Source: DAOTTW01 sp034437615 (GTDB taxonomy: Bacteria > Chloroflexota > Anaerolineae > Aggregatilineales > Phototrophicaceae). Taken from it: a DNA stretch of 34,687 bases. The notes beneath the pieces were generated by a model that did no database searches, was not told the DNA's origin, and saw only the letters and a program-made list of their open reading frames with translations. The first letter of the stretch is position 1, and each line of letters starts with the position of its first letter. Position numbers and translations under genes: made by a program. Location of the stretch: contig DAOTTW010000101.1 in the NCBI GenBank assembly GCA_034437615.1, positions 1-34,687 on the forward strand, given 5' to 3'. Below are positions 1 through 6,325 of this stretch, piece by piece.

Positions 1-4
1 ACCA

Positions 5-46
5 TTGTAGGGGCGACCCGGTGTGGTCGCCCGGTGCCGCAGGCAC
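5..46. repeat. Intergenic palindromic repeat, copy A
   Basis: A hairpin with an 8-bp perfect stem (GGGCGACC at 11-18, GGTCGCCC at 25-32) and a 6-nt loop is preceded by TTGTA. A second small hairpin follows (GTGCC 34-38, GGCAC 42-46). The TGTAGGGGC edge matches the edges of the palindromes at about 6.15, 10.98, 22.37, 24.11, 26.07 and 31.19 kb. It lies just downstream of the leftward penicillin-binding protein gene and could also help end its transcript, although there is no T-run. Confidence 0.7.
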
Positions 47-79
47 AACCATGAACGACGTGTGATCTTGCCATAAGTC

Positions 80-3000
80 CTAGCGAGAGACGCTGAAGGC
101 CACCTCATAGGGCTGCTGGATGTAATCCATGCCGCGCACGATGCCCAGGCGCAGCCGATACGTCGTGCCATTTTGCAGCGCAGGCACGTGCAGCGTCTCT
201 AATTGCCCGTTGATGACAGCGCCGTAACCGGGCTGGCCCAGTGGCGTCCATTCTGAGAATTGGCCGCCGATGACCTCGACACGGTAGTAGTCAGCTTGCG
301 AGCTATCAAACTGCGCGGTGCCCATAATCGGCATCATAGCGCTGACGACCTGGCCATTTTGCGGCGACGTGATAATGGCTGTGACCATCGTCGGGCCGTA
401 ACTCGGCCCGCTCAGTACATCCTGCCAGCAATCAATCGTGGGTAAGAAGGCCAGATTGTTGCTACGGGCGTAGCGTTGCGCTTCTACGAGGTCGGCCTGG
501 GATGTCGCTGGGCCTGCGATGAAGATCAGGTCTTGTGCATTGACCGGCGCTGGGTTCGTCTCGGCTGGCACGCGGCAATATTTTGGCGCTGGCGGCTGCT
601 TTTCGCCTGCATCAAAATTCACCGTGAACTGAATGCCGTTGGCGATATTGGGCGGTAGCGGCATCACCCGCGCCCGGTACACGTCGGGGCTGATTTCTTG
701 CAGGTTTGGGTTGCGCTGGCTGGTGTTGAGCACAGGTTGCGGGTATTGCATCCGCCCGTTTTCGTCGGGGATGCCTGCTGGCCCATCCAACAGCCATTCA
801 GAGATTTGCGAGCAGCTAGAGGCCGGGTCTTGAATGCGGCGCACATCGCAAATTTGGCGCAGAGACATGCCCGACGGGGCAGCAGGCTTATCGGGCAGCA
901 GTTGACCACCCACGCGCATGGCATCCAGCAAGCGCCCATCGTTGTAGATGCGCGTCATGACCTCATTCCAGATGGGCGCAGCCCCCGTTAGGCCGGATGA
1001 GCGCACCATCGGCTGACCATCGTTATTGCCGACCCACACGCCGACCACCACATTGCGCGTATAGCCCACCGTCCAGTTATCTTTGATGTTATCGGTGGTG
1101 CCCGTTTTCACGGCGGTTTCGATGCCGGGTGTGCGCAGGTCGCTATTCGCGCCCATCTCTACCGAACGAGCGGTGTTATCGCTGAGGATGTCCGTCATGG
1201 TGAAGGCGATGCGCGGGTCCAGCACTTGCTGGCCGAAGCCCATGCGTTCAACGGTCTCCTGCGTTCGGCGTCCTTCGGGGCAGCCGCTTTCATATTCGTA
1301 GATGATGTCGTCGTCGGTGTCGATGATGCACAGAATCGACGTGGGGTTGATATAACTGCCCTGATTCGCCAGCACAGCATACGCATTGGCCAGTTCCACC
1401 AGCGAGATTTCGCCGCCGCCCAACGTCAGCGACAGGCCATAGCGTGATGCATCGGTGCCAAGCGTCTCGACGCCGAAACGCTGCATCAATTGCAGCAGGT
1501 AATCCACACCCACAAGGCGCAACGTCTGCACCGCCGGGATATTGTAGCTATTGGCGAGGGCGCGGCGCAGGGTCATCGGCCCATGAAAGTCGCGGTCGTA
1601 GTTCGCGGGCACATAGGCCGGTTGGCCCGGTATGCCGATTTCGGTGGGGGTATCCCAGAGCACATCACCTGCGGTCATGCCGAGTTCCATCGCGGCGGCA
1701 TAGGTGAAGGGCTTCACGGTGCTACCGGGCTGGCGCAGTGAGGTCGTCACGTTCACGCGCCCGTCAATCGTCGTGCTGTTGTAGTCGATGCTGCCAATCA
1801 TGCTGATAATCTCGCCGGTCAGCGGCTTCAGCACCAGCACAGCAGCGTTCGTGACGTTATTCGTAGCACGCAACTGCGCCACCTGTGAGCGGGCAGCGTT
1901 CAGCGCGACATCGTTCACGGCCTGGTCAACGGTGGTATAGACGCGATAGCCGCCGCGTATGACATCGCTGGGGCTGTAGCCGAGTTCACCCATCAGGCGC
2001 TTGTATTCGGCCTGGGCGTAGACCGTGAAGTGTGGCGCTTTCAGCGAGGCGGCTGGCTGGACGAAGCTCAGGCCCGCACGCAGCGCGGCGTCGTGTTCGG
2101 CCTGTGTGATGAACGCTTCTTCAAGCATTTCGTTGAGCACCCGCCGCCAGCGCGTATCAACCCGCTGCTGCACATCCGGCGACGGGTCCAGCGGGTCCAG
2201 GCTGGCGGGGGCCTGTGGCAGACCAGCCAGCAGCGCCGCCTCGCCTAGCGTCAGGTCTTCGACGTTCTTGCCGAAAAAGGTCTGTGAGGCTGTCTGTGCG
2301 CCGTAGGCCAGATTGCCGTAGTAGATTTCGTTGAGGTACATCGTCAGGATGTCCTCTTTGCTGCGGCGCTGCGTCAGCAGCATGGCCAGGATGATTTCTT
2401 CGACCTTGCGCTCGACGCTGCGTTCGGCGCGTTTCTCAAAATCAAAGAGCACGTTACGCACAAGCTGCTGTGTGATCGTGCTGCCGCCGGGGGTCTGCTC
2501 ATCGGCTTCTGCACCCAGGAATTGCAAGGTGGCGACAGTCGTGGCGGCGATGTCGATGCCGATATTGCTGAAGAACGAATCGTCCTCAATGGCAATGGTG
2601 GCCTGGATAAGATGCTGTGGGAAGCGCTCATACGGCACGGTGATGCGCCGACCTTCATCGAATGCTTCAAACAGCAAATCGCCGTAACGGTCATAAATCA
2701 GTGTGCTCTCAAATGCGCGGTAATCGTCCACCTGACTGATCTGCGCGTCCCATTCGGCTTCAATCTGTGGGACGAAGATGGCTGCTGCTGCGGTGCTAAT
2801 CAGCGTCAGGCCACCACAAAACGTCAGCATCAGGCCCAATACCACATACAAGCAGCCCGCCCGTACACCGAGAATGCGCCGTCTGCGGCGTTTGGGCAGG
2901 TGCGCGGCGTTATGTTGTGGTGCCGGGGGCATGTAACCGCCCTGCATTGGCTGCTGATGGGGTGGCTGCTGCTGTTGCTGCGGATACGCTGGCCGCTGAT

Positions 3001-3571
3001 AGCGCTGATGATTCGGGTTGTTACTGGGCATTGCATACGGTTGTGGGCGCGGTGTCGGGGCAGGCACCTTTGCCTGCTGCTGCGGTGGTGGCGTCGGACG
3101 GCGATAGGCGCGCTGGTTCATGAGCGTGGCCTGGGATGTCTGTGCTATTTGGTCGGCGTGGCTCTTGATGGTTGCCTGGTCTAGCTCGTCGGTATCATCC
3201 AATGACGGCAGTGCATCGGCTGCTGCTGGCATATCGGGGTTGGGGTCCAGCCCACCTGTGCCCGGCAGCGTCAGCTTCGGGTCGTCCGCGCCTGGCTCGC
3301 GGAAAGCTGGCATGGTGCGTGCCACATGTGGGTTATTCGGGTCGTAGGTATCCGGTTGCTCGGCCTGCTCGGTGTTTGCTGATGTGCTGGTGCCTTGCTC
3401 CGCCTGTTGTGCTGCTTGCACTCCTGTATCTGCCTTAGCCCTCGGCAGGCGAAAGGGCACATCATCATCATCATCGTCATCGTGATAATCATTATCGTCG
3501 TGATCGGGATAGTTGGGGTCGCTGTGGTCCTGCGGGTCGGTGTCTTTGGGCCATTCGCGTTCGTCGCGCAT
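80..3571 (-). CDS. Class A penicillin-binding protein (bifunctional transglycosylase/transpeptidase, PBP1A-type)
   Basis: This enzyme polymerises lipid II glycan strands and cross-links the peptides on the outer face of the cytoplasmic membrane. From the chosen start it has 1163 residues. Residues 1-228 form a cytoplasmic tail that is very acidic at first (a run of seven Asp near 31-37) and Pro/Gln-rich later. A basic patch (227-232) and one membrane segment (about 238-268) follow. The GT51 domain shows the catalytic Glu in AIEDDSFF (E329), GGSTITQQL (about 362-370) and the RKVEEIILA motif. The transpeptidase has S617-T-V-K620, S675-Y-N677 and K822-T-G824. A Pro-rich linker and a C-terminal beta-rich extension follow (about 900-1163). 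The frame is open 31 codons further upstream. I chose ATG 3571 because GGAG (complement of 3580-3583) lies 8 nt before it and the upstream extension looks non-coding. It is divergent from the glycosylase gene at 3750. Confidence 0.95.
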   Translation of the reverse strand: MRDEREWPKDTDPQDHSDPNYPDHDDNDYHDDDDDDDVPFRLPRAKADTGVQAAQQAEQGTSTSANTEQAEQPDTYDPNNPHVARTMPAFREPGADDPKLTLPGTGGLDPNPDMPAAADALPSLDDTDELDQATIKSHADQIAQTSQATLMNQRAYRRPTPPPQQQAKVPAPTPRPQPYAMPSNNPNHQRYQRPAYPQQQQQPPHQQPMQGGYMPPAPQHNAAHLPKRRRRRILGVRAGCLYVVLGLMLTFCGGLTLISTAAAAIFVPQIEAEWDAQISQVDDYRAFESTLIYDRYGDLLFEAFDEGRRITVPYERFPQHLIQATIAIEDDSFFSNIGIDIAATTVATLQFLGAEADEQTPGGSTITQQLVRNVLFDFEKRAERSVERKVEEIILAMLLTQRRSKEDILTMYLNEIYYGNLAYGAQTASQTFFGKNVEDLTLGEAALLAGLPQAPASLDPLDPSPDVQQRVDTRWRRVLNEMLEEAFITQAEHDAALRAGLSFVQPAASLKAPHFTVYAQAEYKRLMGELGYSPSDVIRGGYRVYTTVDQAVNDVALNAARSQVAQLRATNNVTNAAVLVLKPLTGEIISMIGSIDYNSTTIDGRVNVTTSLRQPGSTVKPFTYAAAMELGMTAGDVLWDTPTEIGIPGQPAYVPANYDRDFHGPMTLRRALANSYNIPAVQTLRLVGVDYLLQLMQRFGVETLGTDASRYGLSLTLGGGEISLVELANAYAVLANQGSYINPTSILCIIDTDDDIIYEYESGCPEGRRTQETVERMGFGQQVLDPRIAFTMTDILSDNTARSVEMGANSDLRTPGIETAVKTGTTDNIKDNWTVGYTRNVVVGVWVGNNDGQPMVRSSGLTGAAPIWNEVMTRIYNDGRLLDAMRVGGQLLPDKPAAPSGMSLRQICDVRRIQDPASSCSQISEWLLDGPAGIPDENGRMQYPQPVLNTSQRNPNLQEISPDVYRARVMPLPPNIANGIQFTVNFDAGEKQPPAPKYCRVPAETNPAPVNAQDLIFIAGPATSQADLVEAQRYARSNNLAFLPTIDCWQDVLSGPSYGPTMVTAIITSPQNGQVVSAMMPIMGTAQFDSSQADYYRVEVIGGQFSEWTPLGQPGYGAVINGQLETLHVPALQNGTTYRLRLGIVRGMDYIQQPYEVAFSVSR

Positions 3572-3605
3572 GGTGCTTGCTCCACATGTATGCAATCTGC
3601 CCATC

Positions 3606-3611
3606 ATTGTA
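3606..3611 (-). promoter_or_regulatory. Possible -10 element for the PBP gene
   Basis: On the minus strand this reads TACAAT, about 35 nt upstream of the chosen PBP start. I do not see a convincing -35 element at 16-18 nt, so this is only a weak promoter call. Confidence 0.3.
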
Positions 3612-3657
3612 GCAGGATGTGGCGTATTGCTAAGAGCCGCCTGCACGATGTTTTGCC

Positions 3658-3673
3658 AACGCAAAAATGCGTT
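3658..3673. promoter_or_regulatory. Perfect dyad in the divergent PBP/UDG intergenic region
   Basis: AACGCA (3658-3663) and TGCGTT (3668-3673) form a perfect 6-bp inverted repeat around AAAA. It lies between two divergently transcribed genes and next to the weak -35 region of the rightward one, where an operator would be expected. The protein that might bind it is unknown. Confidence 0.3.
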
Positions 3674-3703
3674 CTACCCACGCGCACTGGACAGGGCTAT
3701 AAT
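3672..3703 (+). promoter_or_regulatory. Candidate promoter of the uracil-DNA glycosylase gene
   Basis: A perfect TATAAT at 3698-3703 lies 46 nt before the start codon. The best -35 candidate, TTCTAC at 3672-3677, is poor and spaced 20 nt away. The -10 is good evidence of a start region; the -35 is not. Confidence 0.4.
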
Positions 3704-3749
3704 CAATGCCCGAAAAGCACAGCCTACAAAGTTTAGAGGTCAAACGCGC

Positions 3750-4349
3750 ATGAGTGAACGCACCGAGTTGTTACGCGCCATCAAAGATGAAATTGTCGCA
3801 CTCACCACATCGCCCTTATATGCCTACCGCAAGGACAACAATTACTTTCCGGTGATTGGGCAGGGCAACCACCACGCACAAATTATGTTCATCGGTGAGG
3901 CCCCCGGCGAAAACGAAGCCAAGACCGGGCGGCCTTTCGTGGGGCGTGCGGGTGCTCTGCTGGATGAGATGTTACAGGGCATCGGCATCGACCGCGAAGA
4001 AGTTTACATCACCAACATCCTGAAGGACCGCCCACCGAATAACCGCGACCCGCTGCGCCCTGAGATTGACGCTTATACGCCGTATTTAGAGCGCCAGATT
4101 GATATTATCCAGCCTGCGGTGATTGCGACGTTGGGCCGCTTCGCGATGGAGTTTATCTTTTCGCTGATGAGCGTGCCGGAGAAGAAACCCAAGATCAGCA
4201 AATTGCAGGGTAGGCTGCTACAGGGTCAGGCGTCCTATGGCACGATCAACGTCATGCCGATCTATCACCCGGCGTATGTGCTGCGCAACCCAGCGGCCCG
4301 CCCGGACCTGGAAGCCAGCTTCGAGACGCTGAAGCAATTCCTGGATTAG
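3750..4349 (+). CDS. Uracil-DNA glycosylase, family-4-like, lacking the Fe-S cysteines
   Basis: Family 4 enzymes cut uracil from DNA as the first step of base excision repair. The 199-residue protein keeps both active-site motifs: GEAPG (49-53), followed by TGRPFVGRAG, and HPAYVL (173-178). YITNILKDRPPNNRDP (86-101) is also typical. The oddity is that there is no cysteine anywhere. The canonical KCRPP cysteine is Asp93, the one before PYL is Tyr109, and the N-terminal C-x2-C region (around residues 18-25) has none. The family's [4Fe-4S] cluster therefore cannot be bound in the usual way. The frame is open upstream to 3513, but ATG 3750 has AGAGGT (3735-3740) 9 nt before it, and a TATAAT lies upstream. 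Its stop overlaps the end of the convergent PyrK-like gene by 4 bp. The family assignment is firm; activity is inferred. Confidence 0.9.
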   Translation: MSERTELLRAIKDEIVALTTSPLYAYRKDNNYFPVIGQGNHHAQIMFIGEAPGENEAKTGRPFVGRAGALLDEMLQGIGIDREEVYITNILKDRPPNNRDPLRPEIDAYTPYLERQIDIIQPAVIATLGRFAMEFIFSLMSVPEKKPKISKLQGRLLQGQASYGTINVMPIYHPAYVLRNPAARPDLEASFETLKQFLD

Positions 4350-5203
4350 TCCACGCCAGGCAATTTCAGGGTGGTCAGGTCGAAGGCCGGGCCATCCACG
4401 CAGATAAATTTCTGCTCCTTGCCCTTACGCACCATGCAGGCGTAGCAGGCCCCCACCCCACAGGCCAGCGGCGACTGAAAGACGCCGAAGATGTAATTCT
4501 TGGCGATGACGTTGCGGCGTGCTTGCATGAGGGCCATCACACGGCCAAAGCGCAGGATTTCGTCATCCGGCGCGACCACGACAAACACCTGATCGGCCCA
4601 GCCCAGCGTCATCACCATATCAGGCCATTGCATTGTGTTCTGGGGCGTATTTGTGTTTGTACTCTGGGGTGCGTTGGCGTCTGCTTTTGGCGCTGTCTGT
4701 ATATCTGCATCGGCCTCTGTGCTTGCGCCGCCGCGTATGACCTCCAGCTCCTCCGGTAGGTGGTCCGTGCGATAGTGACGCGCTGCACCCAGCAGCACCA
4801 GTGTCACGCTGACGTTATTGCGCAGCAGCAGCGGAATCATGATCGCCAGTGCAGTCGGTTCGGTGTCGTAGGCCACCAGCAGCACATTGCGCAGCGAAGG
4901 CCGAAATTTATACGGCTCGCCCACCGGCCCCAATAAGCTGACGAACTGCCCCGGCTCATAGTGCACGTTGCGCGGGCGCTCGATCAACAGGGTGTCATTG
5001 CCCGTGATGCCCACAGGCCACCAGCGCTCCCGCAGGTAGGGGTCCCAGGTTTCGCTTTCACCATCCCGTGCTATCAGCCGCGCCAGCAGGCATTGCCCCG
5101 GTTTGATGGCGTGCAGGGATTCATCCACAGACGCGAGTTCGAGTTGCTGATAGTGGCGGTTAACCTGTCGCACACGTTCGATATAGGCTTGGGTGACTTT
5201 CAT
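4346..5203 (-). CDS. PyrK-like dihydroorotate dehydrogenase electron-transfer subunit (FAD, [2Fe-2S])
   Basis: Proteins of this family pass electrons between a flavin dehydrogenase, classically PyrD1B, and NAD+ through FAD and a [2Fe-2S] cluster. The 285-residue protein has an N-terminal ferredoxin-reductase-like barrel (about 1-100), a nucleotide-binding half (about 105-245) and a C-terminal cluster motif with C248, C253, C256 and C268 (C-x4-C-x2-C-x11-C), spaced as in PyrK. Within the nucleotide-binding half a low-complexity insertion rich in Ala, Asp, Thr, Asn and Gln (about 158-192) looks like a flexible linker. No pyrD or other pyrimidine gene is adjacent, so the partner is unknown and another oxidoreductase is possible. 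The start lacks a strong ribosome-binding site (a GAAAGAG-like stretch lies upstream). It converges on the glycosylase gene. Confidence 0.8.
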   Translation of the reverse strand: MKVTQAYIERVRQVNRHYQQLELASVDESLHAIKPGQCLLARLIARDGESETWDPYLRERWWPVGITGNDTLLIERPRNVHYEPGQFVSLLGPVGEPYKFRPSLRNVLLVAYDTEPTALAIMIPLLLRNNVSVTLVLLGAARHYRTDHLPEELEVIRGGASTEADADIQTAPKADANAPQSTNTNTPQNTMQWPDMVMTLGWADQVFVVVAPDDEILRFGRVMALMQARRNVIAKNYIFGVFQSPLACGVGACYACMVRKGKEQKFICVDGPAFDLTTLKLPGVD

Positions 5204-5340
5204 GATGGGTGGCTCTTTCTATCGCTTTTGCTCAAGGTCCAGGCTTTAAAAATACGCCCTGACATGGCAAAGTTGTAGGCGGAAGTTAGGGGGCATGAAA
5301 GCCCACTCGTCAACACATGCACGATAATCAGGGACACCTT

Positions 5341-6105
5341 ATGGGGCTGCATCAGGTACAGGATGCCCACACGGTCGCATACCGCACGTTTTGTTTAGCG
5401 GCAATACTAACACGCCTGGAAATTGAGGTCATGCTGCAAAGCCTGGATGAATACGCGCTGCCGGATACGATTCGGCAAGGGCTGCTTGGCAAACACGTCG
5501 GCATGAAGCTAGACCTGTGGCAATGGCTGGAGCGCGAAGGCATCGCGCCATATTTGACCCGTACAGAGCGTCAGCTATTGCACCAGACCCCCGGCACATG
5601 GCCCGACCGTCTGCTTGTGAACACCAGTTGGCGCATTGAATCGCTGGGCGTGATGTTATGGGCGCTACGGGCGATTGATGAAATGCCGCCCTTTGACACA
5701 CGCTTTGCGCTTGATGAGCTATTGCCCCCGCTGGAAGTGCTGACCCCCACCGTTGATTTTATCTGGCTGGCTGAATTGCGCCCTGCCGATGAATTGGCCA
5801 CTATGCGTGATTGTGCCGACTTGTGGAATTGGCGCAGCCGCGCCGCTGAATTGCAACGCATGGGGATGCGCCCGCCAGAAGGCACCACCTTCGCAGAGAT
5901 TATCTTCATCACCGCGCAGCAAGCCCGCAGTAAGGGCATTCCACCGCTTATAAACGGCGATTTTCCGGCTTTTGGCCACGCCTACGCCGACCAGACCGAA
6001 GACCAGTTTGCCATCACAAGCGGCATCGCCTATGAGCGTTCTGCGGCCTTAAATTGGCTGTGTGAGCTTTCGAGCGAGTGGCAGAGCATCTCGGTGGATT
6101 TGTAG
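5341..6105 (+). CDS. DUF4272 domain protein
   Basis: I recognise this as a DUF4272 protein from the pattern SWRIESLGVMLWALRAIDEMP (central), a DLWNWRSRA stretch, and the C-terminal GIAYERSAALNWLCE followed by W and a final VDL. The biochemical function of this family is unknown. The protein is 254 residues, mostly predicted helical, with no signal peptide or membrane segment, so it is probably cytoplasmic. An in-frame ATG at 5317 exists, but ATG 5341 has AGGGA at 5330-5334 with a 6-nt spacer and is preferred. It stands alone, divergent from the PyrK-like gene, and is followed by a pair of palindromic repeats. Confidence 0.8.
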   Translation: MGLHQVQDAHTVAYRTFCLAAILTRLEIEVMLQSLDEYALPDTIRQGLLGKHVGMKLDLWQWLEREGIAPYLTRTERQLLHQTPGTWPDRLLVNTSWRIESLGVMLWALRAIDEMPPFDTRFALDELLPPLEVLTPTVDFIWLAELRPADELATMRDCADLWNWRSRAAELQRMGMRPPEGTTFAEIIFITAQQARSKGIPPLINGDFPAFGHAYADQTEDQFAITSGIAYERSAALNWLCELSSEWQSISVDL

Positions 6106-6140
6106 AGCGTCCGCCTTAGGCCATCCCAACAAAATAATTG

Positions 6141-6215
6141 ACACGGTTTGCGGACACGTCAAGCCGTGTCCCTACGAACGATGCCCTGTAGGGACACCCT
6201 TCTGGGCGTCCGAGC
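6141..6215. repeat. Intergenic palindromic repeat, copy B (inverted pair)
   Basis: Two units face each other. Unit B1 has GGACACG 6152-6158 and CGTGTCC 6165-6171 followed by CTAC. Unit B2 begins CTGTAGGG and has GGACACCC 6192-6199 against GGGCGTCC 6204-6211 with one A-C mismatch. The TAC/GTA edges point inward. It fills most of the gap between the convergent DUF4272 and permease genes; apart from this I see nothing in that gap. Confidence 0.75.
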
Positions 6216-6325
6216 GGCGTCAGCCGCATTGCCGATGTTGCAAGAATTTGACTTGTTTTTTAGCTGGAAAAGCCTTACACATACGATCATCTTCTGCTGA
6301 CTAGCTGATAGGCTGACACGCTCAT

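Noticed and set aside
2522..3184. Plus-strand ORF of 220 codons antisense to the PBP gene
   Set aside because: Complement of the Pro/Gln-rich tail region; composition (Trp, Cys, Leu-rich) and lack of motifs mark it as a shadow.
5295..5327. 10-codon micro-ORF before the DUF4272 gene
   Set aside because: It has an ATG and stop 13 nt before the preferred start, but its Shine-Dalgarno spacing is poor and no attenuator structure follows. Probably chance.
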